From an uncultured Opitutia bacterium (lineage in GTDB: Bacteria; Verrucomicrobiota; Verrucomicrobiia; Opitutales; Opitutaceae), in assembly GCA_903827245.1 (NCBI GenBank), contig CAIKHO010000074.1:124001-188000 (forward strand): 64,000 bases of DNA, given 5' to 3'. The notes below the pieces were generated by a model. That model did not search any database, was not told the origin of the DNA, and saw only the letters and a program-made list of their open reading frames with translations. Made by a program: the position numbers and the translations under genes. The stretch's first letter is position 1. Every line of letters begins with the position of its first letter. Shown in pieces: positions 34,917 through 43,163 of this stretch.

Positions 34917-35882
34917 GTGCAGCCCTTCACCCAAAACGCCCGCGACTCCGTGTCGGCCCTCGGCGAGGAAAAGCTCATTGCGTGCATCCGGCGGTGGCTC
35001 GGGTCGGCTTCGCCCCGCGCCCCCTTCGGCATCGGCGATGATTGCGCAGTGCTGCCGGCCGCGCGGGGACGTCAGTTGATCACGGTCGATCCCGTGATCT
35101 ACGGCCGCCATTTTGATGACACCGTCCCGCCGCGCGCCGCTGGCGCCAAGCTGCTGAAGCGCAACCTCAGCGATCTTGCGGCGATGGGCGGCCGGCCGAC
35201 GGCGGCGGTGCTCTCCCTCATCCTCGACGCGAAGGTGAGTGCCGCGTGGCTGGAACAATTCTACCGCGGCCTCGCCGCCTGCGCCCGCCGTTACCGCGTG
35301 CCCATCGTCGGCGGCGACGTCGCCCAGGCCGACGGCATCCTGGCAGCCAGCCTGACCCTCCTCGGCCAGGCCACGGGTCCGCGCGTGGTAGCCCGCACCG
35401 GCGCGCGCGCCGGCGACTGGATTTATGTCACCGGTGAACTGGGCGGCAGCCTCGGGAGCGGGCATCACTTCAAGTTCACCCCGCGCCTGGCCGAGGGCGC
35501 GTGGCTGGCGCGGCGGCCGGCGGTGCGGGCCATGATGGATGTCAGCGACGGACTCGCGAAGGATCTCCACGCCCTGACCCCGCGCGGCTGCGCCCCGGCC
35601 CTCGATGGCTCGCTGCTCCCGCTCCGCCGCGGCTCGGATGTCCACGGCGCGCTGACCGAGGGCGAGGACTACGAGCTGGTCTTCGCCGTCGCCGCGCGGG
35701 CCGATGGTCCGGCCCTCGCAGAGGACTGGCACCGGGCCTTTCCCCGCACCCGGCTTACGTGCATCGGCCGTTTTCTGCCCGCGAAGAAGCTGCCGCCAGG
35801 AATATTGGCGCTGGATACCTTTCGCGGCTACCAGCACCTGCGCCCAATGGGACCAAGAAAAGATCCGGGCAAAAAGACCTGA
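34917..35882 (+). CDS. thiL: Thiamine-monophosphate kinase
   Basis: Last step of thiamine diphosphate synthesis: ATP-dependent phosphorylation of thiamine phosphate. PurM-like fold. Motifs: 'GIGDDCAVL' (metal/ATP) near residue 38, 'RNLSDLAAMGG' near 84, 'IVGGDVAQADG' near 128, and 'MMDVSDGLAKDL' near 210. The end has 'EGEDYELVFA'. About 321 aa from GTG 34917, which has GGCGGG upstream; ATG 34872 would add 15 residues read from repeat-derived sequence. Confidence 0.9.
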   Translation: MQPFTQNARDSVSALGEEKLIACIRRWLGSASPRAPFGIGDDCAVLPAARGRQLITVDPVIYGRHFDDTVPPRAAGAKLLKRNLSDLAAMGGRPTAAVLSLILDAKVSAAWLEQFYRGLAACARRYRVPIVGGDVAQADGILAASLTLLGQATGPRVVARTGARAGDWIYVTGELGGSLGSGHHFKFTPRLAEGAWLARRPAVRAMMDVSDGLAKDLHALTPRGCAPALDGSLLPLRRGSDVHGALTEGEDYELVFAVAARADGPALAEDWHRAFPRTRLTCIGRFLPAKKLPPGILALDTFRGYQHLRPMGPRKDPGKKT

Positions 35883-35920
35883 CCCCATGCCCCGGGCGTT
35901 CCGGCAGCCAATCACCTCCC

Positions 35921-36355
35921 ATGTCAATTTTAGAGCAACTCCGCGCCGGCGTCATCACGACCTCCGCGGAAGCGATGCAGGCGCTCGCCGTCGAGCTGGC
36001 CCTTGTGCTGCCCGACGACACCACGCTTGCGCTGCACGGGGACTTGGGCGTGGGCAAGACAACCTTTGTGCAGGGACTCGCGCGCGGTCTGGGTATAACC
36101 GAGCCCGTGACGAGCCCCACGTTCACGCTCTACACCCTGCACCGCGGACCGCGACACCTGCTCGCGCATCTCGATGCCTACCGGTTGACCGATGCGGCAC
36201 AGCTGGACGCACTCATGCTCGATGACTTCCTGATATCGCCCTATTGCCTCGCCATCGAATGGCCCGAGAACATCGCGGCGCGACTTCCCTCCAACGCCCT
36301 GCACCTCGACCTCGGCATCACCGCGGACGGGCGCCATCCGATCCGACTGCGCTGA
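35921..36355 (+). CDS. tsaE: tRNA threonylcarbamoyladenosine biosynthesis ATPase TsaE
   Basis: Small P-loop ATPase that works with TsaB and TsaD to make t6A37 in tRNA. Walker A 'LHGDLGVGKTTFVQGLARG' (38-56), then 'VTSPTFTL' (63-70), 'HLDAYRL' (83-89) and 'CLAIEWPE' (109-116). 144 aa, standard. ATG 35921, 38 bp after thiL. Confidence 0.92.
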   Translation: MSILEQLRAGVITTSAEAMQALAVELALVLPDDTTLALHGDLGVGKTTFVQGLARGLGITEPVTSPTFTLYTLHRGPRHLLAHLDAYRLTDAAQLDALMLDDFLISPYCLAIEWPENIAARLPSNALHLDLGITADGRHPIRLR

Positions 36356-36356
36356 G

Positions 36357-36541
36357 CCGGAACGATGTAGCGCCGGCGGCAAAACGCGGCTTGCCCGTGA
36401 AGGGAAGAAACAGGACCGCGGCGTTCGCAGTCCCGGCTTCAGCCGGAAGGTTTTCAGATTCCGGCTGAAGCCGGGACTACCAACAAGGCCTGTTTCGGGG
36501 GGAGCTATGGGAGCCTGAGCTGGCTCCTGCAACTGCACCGG
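36357..36541. repeat. Cluster of REP-like elements between tsaE and the unknown gene
   Basis: Three units. A GCCGGAACGATG-TAGCGCC sequence (36359-) matches the ends of the MITE-like element at 9117. A pair AGTCCCGGCTTCAGCCGG (36430-) / CCGGCTGAAGCCGGGACTAC (36461-36480) has a GTAG foot on the minus strand. A GGAGCC-TGAGCT-GGCTCC hairpin lies near 36510-36530. No gene. Confidence 0.65.
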
Positions 36542-36545
36542 CCGG

Positions 36546-38612
36546 CTAAGCGCCGGGAGTGCTCGCAGGCGGCGTTTCCGATGACGGCGACGAAGACTCC
36601 TCCGCCGCGGGTTCGGTTGCCTCTGGCTCGACCGCGGCCGCTTCTTCCACGGCAGGCGCGATTTGGACCGGTTCAGTCCGCGGCATGGACGGGGTGGAGC
36701 TGGCCGAAGCGGGAGGAGCCTCCGGGAAGTTTTCGGGGTCGTGCTCGGTCGCCTCGATTTCCTTCTTGCGGGACTCCACCATGGGCGGAGCCGCAAAGAG
36801 CCGGCCGTCGATAAACTCCGTGACGTAACCCTCGTGCACGAGCCAGGCGAGGTCGCCCTGCATGCGGCCGAGTTGGGTCCGCTGCTCGACGGTGAGGACA
36901 GGGACGGGCACGGGCGCGGGAGTTACCCCGTCAGCTGCAGCCACAGCCGGCGCAGCGGGCGCGAGACCGAGGAATTTCGCGGGAAGCTCGCTGGCCTTCA
37001 CCATCGGGTGGGCCTCGATAAAAGTGATGAGCGAACCGATGCTCTCGGAGAAGACCTGGCCGGGTACGCGGAATTTCCTTTTCACCGCGCAGACATAACT
37101 GATGCCCTTCGAGCCCTTCTTGAAGATCGTGAAACCCTCGCGGCGCAGCCGGCCGCGCAGCGCGTTGGCGGTATCGAGGGGGAAGCGGCCCTGGCGTTCC
37201 AGGGTGCTCTCCACGGCGCGGCGGATCTCGCCGGCGGGGATCAGTTCGAGCAGCTTGCCGTGAAAGCGCGCGTTCTCGATCGTGCGCACCACCCGGTCGC
37301 GGGCTTGGGTGAGCAAATGGGTACGCGCCTCCTCCAGCGTGTCGAACGCCAGGGCCGGCTCGGATGCCGCGGGAGCGGGGTCAGCGGCAGGTGCCGCAGC
37401 GGCGGGATCGGCAGCGGGCATCGGAGACGCCGCGGCGGCTTCCGTGCCGGCGGCAGGAGTCGGCGGAGGCGTCACATCGCCACCCGTCGGGGCGGCGGGC
37501 ACAGGTGTGCTTTCCGTGTTGGCCGTCACGGCCTCGGCGACCGCGGACTTTTCTGCCAAGACCTCGGGAACGGCGGGCGCCTTTGCCGCGGCCGGCTTGC
37601 CGGAAAGCCTCCACGTGTAACGTGTGACCTTCTTCATTTTCTCGATCCACTGGTTGATCACCTCCGGATCGCGCACGGTCTCGATCTTCGCCCGGAACGA
37701 ATCGAAAGACATGCGGGCCAGCTTCGTCGCATGGTGCTGCTGGATGATCTGGGTGTACCGGTGGTAATTCGGCGGCCCGAGCAATTCGCCCGTGATGCCG
37801 CACTTGTTGACGACCTGAAAGTTTCCCTTGGGCGGTTCGACCACAACCTCGGCCATGTCGAAAAACATGCCGAGATGCTTGCCCAGCACATGGGCCACCG
37901 CGGCCTCGTCGCTCTCAAACGGCACGCCATCGGGCACGGAAAGGTAAAACGGCGCGGGCTTGGCCGCCCCGGCGGCTGCGGCTGGCTCAGCCGGTCCGGC
38001 AGACCGGCCGGGCGCGCCGTCGGCCGGCTTGCGCTGAAGCACCACCACAAAACGGTCGGGCTTGCCGATCACGGTCCGGGCAATGTCAAAAAGCTCGAAG
38101 GTGCGGCAGGACGCCCGGATGGTTTTCGCCAGGGTCGAGAAACTCGTGTCCTCGGGATAAAACGTCGTCAGGAAATACGGGCTCTCATACGGCACCCGGT
38201 CAAACTGCGGGCCCCCGCGAGGAGCAAACCGGCGGTCGCCATCGGGCCCGGGTCCATCGCGGCGCGGTCCACCGCGGAAATCGCCCTGGTCCCGGCGGGG
38301 TCCGCGGGTATCGCCCGCTCCCGGATATTCCCGGCGCGGCGGCCGGGCCTCACCCTCGCCGCCCGCCGGCGCCGGTGCGCCGCTGGGTGCCGGAGTGTCA
38401 CCCGCCGGCTTGCGAAAAGCCCGGCGGTCGCGCCGGTCGGGACCTCCACGATCCTCCCGGCGGTCGGGCATGCCTTCCCGGCGGTCCGGACGGGCTTCGC
38501 GGGCGTTTTTGTCCTGCGTCCACTGCGTGCCAAAGCTGAAGCCTTGGAGCTGGGTCAGGTCGATTTTATTGAAACCCGGCGGCGGGTTTTCCTGCGGAGC
38601 ATTGTCGTCCAT
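36546..38612 (-). CDS. Large protein of unknown function with basic low-complexity N-terminus, 688 aa
   Basis: Not recognised. Residues about 35-140 are rich in Arg, Asp, Gly and Pro with repeated 'PDRRE', 'GPRRD' and 'RGG'-like blocks, typical of disordered nucleic-acid-binding tails. A first folded part (about 145-330) contains 'YFLTTFYPEDTSFSTLAK' and 'PDRFVVVLQRK'. A Pro/Ala/Thr-rich linker follows (about 335-420). A second folded part with 'RTIENARFHGKLLELIP' and 'RQGRFPLDTANALRGRLR' resembles winged-helix-like units. A final acidic Ala/Pro/Ser tail ends the protein. ATG 38612 preferred over 38642. Cytosolic (no signal peptide). Confidence 0.7.
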   Translation of the reverse strand: MDDNAPQENPPPGFNKIDLTQLQGFSFGTQWTQDKNAREARPDRREGMPDRREDRGGPDRRDRRAFRKPAGDTPAPSGAPAPAGGEGEARPPRREYPGAGDTRGPRRDQGDFRGGPRRDGPGPDGDRRFAPRGGPQFDRVPYESPYFLTTFYPEDTSFSTLAKTIRASCRTFELFDIARTVIGKPDRFVVVLQRKPADGAPGRSAGPAEPAAAAGAAKPAPFYLSVPDGVPFESDEAAVAHVLGKHLGMFFDMAEVVVEPPKGNFQVVNKCGITGELLGPPNYHRYTQIIQQHHATKLARMSFDSFRAKIETVRDPEVINQWIEKMKKVTRYTWRLSGKPAAAKAPAVPEVLAEKSAVAEAVTANTESTPVPAAPTGGDVTPPPTPAAGTEAAAASPMPAADPAAAAPAADPAPAASEPALAFDTLEEARTHLLTQARDRVVRTIENARFHGKLLELIPAGEIRRAVESTLERQGRFPLDTANALRGRLRREGFTIFKKGSKGISYVCAVKRKFRVPGQVFSESIGSLITFIEAHPMVKASELPAKFLGLAPAAPAVAAADGVTPAPVPVPVLTVEQRTQLGRMQGDLAWLVHEGYVTEFIDGRLFAAPPMVESRKKEIEATEHDPENFPEAPPASASSTPSMPRTEPVQIAPAVEEAAAVEPEATEPAAEESSSPSSETPPASTPGA

Positions 38613-38772
38613 GTAGTCAGCGGAAAGCGGGCATGAGCCCACGAGGTTGCTTGGTCAGCGTGAGTCGGTGTTGACAGTCGAGCCGCAGTCTCCACGGGGC
38701 CGGAAGTGAAGCAAGCGATTTGTCGGGGGAGAATGCCTCAAGGAGTAGGGATCGTTCGCTGGCCGGCCGACG

Positions 38773-38895
38773 GGTAAAGTCCTCCTTCGCCAAAGGCTAC
38801 GGAGGACAACCCCCGCCACTTGCATCCTTTCTGCGAACCAAGCGCCTTCAACAGCAGAGGCTGGCCGTGCCAACCGTAGCCCATTGGGCGAAGGT
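38773..38895. repeat. REP-like units flanking the tRNA gene
   Basis: GTAAAGTCCTCCTTCGCCAA (38776-) with complement-like TAGCCTTTGGCGAAGG on the other strand, and a second CCGTAGCCCATTGGGCGAAGG at 38875-38895 directly touching the tRNA 3' end. Same family as the unit inside pyrR. Confidence 0.6.
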
Positions 38896-38980
38896 TGGTG
38901 CCCGGGACAGGACTCGAACCTGCACGCCTTACGGCACACGCCCCTCAAACGTGTGTGTCTACCAATTCCACCACCCGGGC
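38896..38980 (-). tRNA. tRNA-Leu (anticodon GAG)
   Basis: On the minus strand the gene starts GCCCGGGTGGTGGAATTGG and ends with the T-arm GGTTCGAGTCC followed by CCCGGGC-A and an encoded CCA (38898-38896). Acceptor stem GCCCGGG/CCCGGGC is perfect. Anticodon loop TTGAGGG places GAG at 38946-38944. A long variable arm (TGCCGTAAGGCG) marks a class II tRNA, as expected for leucine. It reads CUC and CUU codons. Confidence 0.96.
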
Positions 38981-39110
38981 AGTTCCAAACCGAGGAAGGC
39001 GCACTAAGAGCAATCACTTTGGCGCTGTAAAGCCCCAAAAACAAACGGGTGAAATTGGGTTTTGACCCGCCCCCGGGCTTTGCAAACTGTCCCGCCTCCC
39101 GCGCCCGGTC

Positions 39111-40028
39111 ATGCCACACGACGCCATCAAAGCCGCCCTGCTCGCCTCCTATGAGGCCGACGGCGGCATCAACCACCTGGACGGGGTCAACCTGCCTTCC
39201 CAGGAGTCAGTCAACGCGCTCGCCCGCGACGTGATGCACCTGCTATTTCCCGGCTATTTCGAGGAGACCGGGTTCGCCAAGAAGGATGTGCCCGCGATGG
39301 TCACGCGGCTGCTCACCGCGATCGACCTGCGCCTCAACGCCGAGGTGGAGAAATGCCTTCGCTTTGCGCATGCTGCCGATCCGGCGGCACGCGCGCGGAC
39401 CGTCACCACGGAGGTGCTCGGCCGGTTTCCCGAAATGCGGAAACTCATCCAGACCGACGTCACCGCCGCCTATCACGGCGATCCGGCCGCGCGGAGTGTC
39501 GAGGAGATCATCCTCGCCTATCCCTGCGTGCTGGTGATCTCGCTCCAGCGTTTCGCCCATGTGCTGTTCAGGCTCGGCGTGCCGCTGCTGCCGCGAATGA
39601 TTACGGAATACGCCCATGAACGCACGGGTGCGGACCTCCACCCCGGGGCCGAGATCGGCACGCATTTCTTCATCGACCATTGCACCGGCGTCGTGATCGG
39701 CGAAACCGCGCGCATCGGCGACCACGTCAAACTCTATCAGGGCGTCACCCTCGGCGCCAAGTCCTTCGAGGTCGATGGCGCCGGCAATCCCGTGAAGGGC
39801 GTGAAGCGGCATCCCGACATCGGGGCGCATGTGACCATCTACGCCCATGCCACGATCCTCGGCGGCGACACCCACATCGGCGCGCACTCCGTGGTCGGCG
39901 GCAACGTCTGGCTCCTGGAATCGATCCCCGCGAACAGCATCACCTATTACAAGGGTGACGACCTGGTCATCCGCCCGCGCAAGAAGAAGGAAGACCTCGT
40001 CGCCGAGGCGCCGGACTGGGTGATTTGA
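39111..40028 (+). CDS. cysE: Serine O-acetyltransferase
   Basis: Makes O-acetylserine from serine and acetyl-CoA, the first committed step of cysteine synthesis. A helical N-terminal half (1-170) with 'DVTAAYHGDPAARSVEEI' is followed by a left-handed beta-helix of hexapeptide repeats: 'DLHPGAEIGTHFFIDHCTG', 'VVIGETARIGDHVKLYQGV', and 'IYAHATILGGDTHIGAHSVV'. The catalytic His/Asp pair is in 'FIDHCTG'. 305 aa, like EpsC/NifP-type enzymes with the longer N-terminus. Single gene, 130 bp after the tRNA. Confidence 0.93.
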   Translation: MPHDAIKAALLASYEADGGINHLDGVNLPSQESVNALARDVMHLLFPGYFEETGFAKKDVPAMVTRLLTAIDLRLNAEVEKCLRFAHAADPAARARTVTTEVLGRFPEMRKLIQTDVTAAYHGDPAARSVEEIILAYPCVLVISLQRFAHVLFRLGVPLLPRMITEYAHERTGADLHPGAEIGTHFFIDHCTGVVIGETARIGDHVKLYQGVTLGAKSFEVDGAGNPVKGVKRHPDIGAHVTIYAHATILGGDTHIGAHSVVGGNVWLLESIPANSITYYKGDDLVIRPRKKKEDLVAEAPDWVI

Positions 40029-40080
40029 GGGCGGCGTTGCCGACAGCGATAACCGTCGAGGCAACGCGGCCGGTCTTAAC

Positions 40081-40142
40081 GTCGGAGCGGCGACCTCCCG
40101 GTCGCCGTCGCCCCAGTAACGCGACCGGGAGGCCGCGTCTCC
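40081..40142. repeat. REP-like inverted pair (GGAGCGGCGACCTCCC family)
   Basis: Left copy GGAGCGGCGACCTCCCGGTC from 40084; inverted copy GGAGACGCGGCCTCCCGGTC on the minus strand from 40142. A third copy lies inside the helicase gene (18507-18536). It ends 2 bp before the pyrD stop. Confidence 0.7.
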
Positions 40143-40143
40143 A

Positions 40144-41208
40144 TCACACTCGCTGCCGGTCCGCCAAGGCCAGCGCCAGGTCCCGGGCAAAAAACGGTCC
40201 GCGGTAGACCATGCCGGTGTAAACCTGCACGAGGGTCGCGCCCGCATCCAGTTTCTCGCCCGCACTCACGGCATCCGTGATCCCGCCCACCCCGATGATG
40301 GAAAGGCGTCCGCCCGTGGCGCGTGCGATGTAGTTGACGATTTCCGTCGAGCGACGGCGCAGCGGCGCCCCGCTAAGGCCGCCCGCCTCCTTGACCTGGG
40401 CGAACCAGCCCGGGCGGGCGAGCGTGGTGTTCGTCGCGATCACGCCATCGAGGCTGAACTCGGCAATGACTCCCAGCACCGCGTCGATTTGCGGGAACGT
40501 CAGGTCGGGCGCAATTTTCAGGAGCAGCGGCACGCGGCGCCCGCCCGCTGCCGCGGCGCGGTCGAGATTCGCCCGGGTCACGGCACCAAGAAGTTCGCGC
40601 AGCCGGCTCTCATCCTGCAACTGGCGCAGGCCGGGGGTGTTGGGACTGGAGACATTGAGCACGAGGTAATCCGCATGGCCGGCGAGGAGGGCAAAGCTCG
40701 CCAGATAATCCTCAGTGGCCTTTTCGATGTCGGTGACCTTGGATTTTCCGAGATTTATTCCCAGCGGAATCCGGCGCCGGCCGGGGCCAGGCTGCCGCGC
40801 AAGTCGGGCCGCCACCGCCTCGGCCCCATCGTTGTTGAATCCCATCCGGTTGATCACTGCTTCCTCCACCGGGTAGCGGAACATGCGCGGCCGTTCGTTT
40901 CCGCCCTGGGCCAGGGCTGTCACCGTGCCAATTTCCACGTGGCCGAATCCAAGGGCCGCGGCCGCCGGCCAGGCCCGTGCATTCTTGTCGAACCCCGCCG
41001 CCAGCCCGATCGCGTTGGGAAATTTCAGCCCGAAGGCCTCCACCGGTCGATTCCGGTCCGCAGGCAGGCGGGTCCATGCCTCCATCAGGCGGCAAAGCGG
41101 GGTCATCGCACCCAGCGACGCCATGGCCCTGACACCCCGCTCATGCGCCTCCTCTGAATCCATCCGGAAAAGTGCGGGACGAACAATCTTGTCATACAAC
41201 AGGCCCAT
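40144..41208 (-). CDS. pyrD: Dihydroorotate dehydrogenase (quinone), class 2
   Basis: Membrane-associated flavoenzyme, fourth step of pyrimidine synthesis. The N-terminal helix (1-40) is the membrane/quinone segment of class 2. FMN-barrel motifs: 'FPNAIGLAAGFDKNA' near residue 60, 'GTVTALAQGGNERPRMFRYP', 'LGINLGKSK', and 'LNVSSPNTPGLRQLQ' (catalytic Ser) near 185. Then follow 'LLLKIAPDLT', 'IATNTT' and 'IGVGGI'. 354 aa, normal. It is separate from pyrB and pyrC, 6 kb away. Confidence 0.95.
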   Translation of the reverse strand: MGLLYDKIVRPALFRMDSEEAHERGVRAMASLGAMTPLCRLMEAWTRLPADRNRPVEAFGLKFPNAIGLAAGFDKNARAWPAAAALGFGHVEIGTVTALAQGGNERPRMFRYPVEEAVINRMGFNNDGAEAVAARLARQPGPGRRRIPLGINLGKSKVTDIEKATEDYLASFALLAGHADYLVLNVSSPNTPGLRQLQDESRLRELLGAVTRANLDRAAAAGGRRVPLLLKIAPDLTFPQIDAVLGVIAEFSLDGVIATNTTLARPGWFAQVKEAGGLSGAPLRRRSTEIVNYIARATGGRLSIIGVGGITDAVSAGEKLDAGATLVQVYTGMVYRGPFFARDLALALADRQRV

Positions 41209-41463
41209 GGGCGCACAGTGGGACCAGCCCCTGAGAAATCAAGGACGGCGGCCGAAAAACAATCGCGCCAAACGCGTTTTTCATAGGTGAAAGACCTACC
41301 CCCTTTTGTGCTTGTTTTTTACACCTCCCCTCGCACGCTGCGCTCACTTTTACAGTACGCGGTCCTCGGCGGGAGAAAAACCCGGAAAGTCGTCCGAATT
41401 TCACTTTCCACGGTTTGACTCCAGCCGGCTGCGGGTTTCTTCCTACCAAGCAAACTATCACTC

Positions 41464-42258
41464 ATGGCCAAAGTCTCCACTTCCCTCGACTGGTGCGTCG
41501 TGCGCCTCGGCGAAGATCATAATTGGTGGGTCGTCGAAGTCAGCGACCCCGTACGCTGGGACGTGGATGGACTCAGCATCATCGACCCGCGCCAGGTGGC
41601 GCACCTCATCGAGCTTGTCGATCCGCTCCGCGACTACGGCTTCGACCAGGATATCTTCGAGTCGGCCTTCATCCCCTTCCGCATCGAAAAGGATGTCGGT
41701 GCCGGCCGTGTCCGTCTGAAACGCGTCAAGGACTCTCTCTTCGAGTCCGACGAAAAGCTTTTCGTCCTGCCTGACTCGCTCGACGAGGAAAACGGCCCCT
41801 ACGCCGACCTGCTCGACCATCTCACCCGCTGCCGGGTCAAGATGCTCAACGACCTTTTCAATTTCGAGGCCAAGCTCACCGTCGACGAGGTCGAGGATGA
41901 GATCCGCGAGGACCAGAACACCAATTTCATCGAGGGCAAGGCCATCCATACCTTCGAGGAGCTGACCACGATCCTCGACTACGTTCCCGCCGGTTACGAT
42001 ACCGACAAGGAAGAGGCCGAAAAGCCGACCGACGCCGAGGACGAAGACGACGACCTGCCGGAGCTCGACGCCGCCGAGGAGGAAAAACTCAAGAACGACG
42101 AATCCCTCAAGTGGGATGAAGACGAAAAGGACGGCGACGAAGATGACGACGCCAAGAAAAAGGACGGCGATGAGGAGAAGGAGAAGGACGAGGATGAGGA
42201 AAAGGAAGAGTCCGACGACGACGAGAAGCCGAAGCGCAAGTCCCGCGGCAAACGGTGA
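41464..42258 (+). CDS. Protein of unknown function with a highly acidic C-terminal tail, 264 aa
   Basis: Not recognised. Residues 1-170 form a compact domain: 'LDWCVVRLGEDHNWWVVEV', 'RQVAHLIELVDPLRDYGF', 'FIPFRIEKDVG', 'KMLNDLFNFEAKLTVDEVED'. Residues about 182-264 are almost entirely Asp, Glu and Lys, ending in the basic 'KPKRKSRGKR'. The tail is very likely disordered and may act like an acidic chaperone or nucleic-acid-mimic segment (inference). The upstream region (41209-41463, 255 bp) shows no clear element. Confidence 0.75.
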   Translation: MAKVSTSLDWCVVRLGEDHNWWVVEVSDPVRWDVDGLSIIDPRQVAHLIELVDPLRDYGFDQDIFESAFIPFRIEKDVGAGRVRLKRVKDSLFESDEKLFVLPDSLDEENGPYADLLDHLTRCRVKMLNDLFNFEAKLTVDEVEDEIREDQNTNFIEGKAIHTFEELTTILDYVPAGYDTDKEEAEKPTDAEDEDDDLPELDAAEEEKLKNDESLKWDEDEKDGDEDDDAKKKDGDEEKEKDEDEEKEESDDDEKPKRKSRGKR

Positions 42259-42299
42259 CGTTGCTTTCAGGCGGGCTTTGCCCCACTAACTCTGGCCGC

Positions 42300-42893
42300 A
42301 TGGTTTTCGTCACCCGTTTCCGCCTGCTGGCCTCCATTGTCCTCTGTTTGCTGGGCACCGCCGGCTGCACCAGCCCCGGCGCAACCGGGACAAATCCGCG
42401 CATTCCCGAGTCCGCCTCCAGCGCCGTGCTGCGCCCGGGCGACAGCCTGACCGTGACGCTGCAGGGAGTGCCCGATCCCAGCGTCAACACCGTCCAGATC
42501 GACGAGCAGGGCCTCATCTCCCTTCCCTACGTCGGGGCCCTCAGCGCCGCCGGCGTCAGCACCGCAGGGCTTTCCCAGCGCATCCGCGAGACCTACATCG
42601 CGCGGAAAATCTACACTACTCTCGATGTCTCGGTGACCGTCACCGAGCGGTATGTTTACGTCGGCGGCGAAGTCGCCCACCCCGGCCGCATCACGTGGTC
42701 ACCCGACCTGACCGTGGCCAAGGCTGTGCAGGCCGCGGGTGGCTTCACGCTCTATGCACGGGAAACCGCGGTGAATCTCAACCGCGACAACGGCGCCTAC
42801 ATCCTCGATGTGAAGCTCGCGCAAAAAAATCCCGCGCAGGATCCCCGCCTGATGCCGGGCGATTCGCTTCAGGTGCCGCGCTCGCCGTTCTGA
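42300..42893 (+). CDS. Polysaccharide export lipoprotein (Wza/GumB-like, short)
   Basis: Outer-membrane or periplasmic component of polysaccharide export. Lipoprotein signal with lipobox 'LLGTAGC' (Cys about 23). Poly-export domain (about 44-120) starts 'LRPGDSLTVTLQGVPDPS' and contains 'DEQGLISLPYVGAL'. An SLBB domain follows ('VYVGGEVAHPGRITW'). 197 aa, shorter than E. coli Wza (379), so it has only one SLBB unit. Its last 25 bp overlap the end of the convergent small membrane protein gene. No other polysaccharide genes are nearby. Confidence 0.88.
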   Translation: MVFVTRFRLLASIVLCLLGTAGCTSPGATGTNPRIPESASSAVLRPGDSLTVTLQGVPDPSVNTVQIDEQGLISLPYVGALSAAGVSTAGLSQRIRETYIARKIYTTLDVSVTVTERYVYVGGEVAHPGRITWSPDLTVAKAVQAAGGFTLYARETAVNLNRDNGAYILDVKLAQKNPAQDPRLMPGDSLQVPRSPF

Positions 42894-43144
42894 CCGGGAG
42901 CATCATCCGGCTCTTCACGGGGCAGGAAATAGGCCAGCGCCGCAATCCCGCCGCAGACCACGGTGTAGATCAGCGCCCAGACGGTCAGCACCTTGAAGTT
43001 GGAGTCGCCTTCGACTGCATGCCGCAGCCACTTGTACCCGAACTGGAGAAACCGGAACAGGAATCCCAGGGTCAACAGCCCAAAAATAACCGCGACGATC
43101 CACTGGCCGATACTGCGCGGACTGGAGGAGAAGGATTGGCTCAT
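42869..43144 (-). CDS. Small membrane protein, 91 aa
   Basis: Two predicted transmembrane helices: residues about 12-32 ('IGQWIVAVIFGLLTLGFLF') and 55-76 ('VLTVWALIYTVVCGGIAALA'). They are separated by 'GYKWLRHAVEGDSNFK'. The C-terminus is polar. No family recognised. ATG 43144 chosen; the open frame continues to 43195 but would overlap hemB. Overlaps the polysaccharide export gene tail-to-tail by 25 bp. Confidence 0.65.
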   Translation of the reverse strand: MSQSFSSSPRSIGQWIVAVIFGLLTLGFLFRFLQFGYKWLRHAVEGDSNFKVLTVWALIYTVVCGGIAALAYFLPREEPDDAPGQNGERGT

Positions 43145-43163
43145 TGTGATGGTATCGGATGAC

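Noticed and set aside
36357-36541. CRISPR-like array
   Set aside because: The repeats are palindromic, of different families, and not regularly spaced.
38655-39176. Protein-coding frame across the tRNA-Leu gene
   Set aside because: It runs through a confident tRNA and repeat DNA, with no domain signal.
41994-42251. Serine-rich small gene on the minus strand
   Set aside because: It is the complement of the acidic tail codons (GAC/GAG/GAA read backwards as Ser/Leu/Phe).
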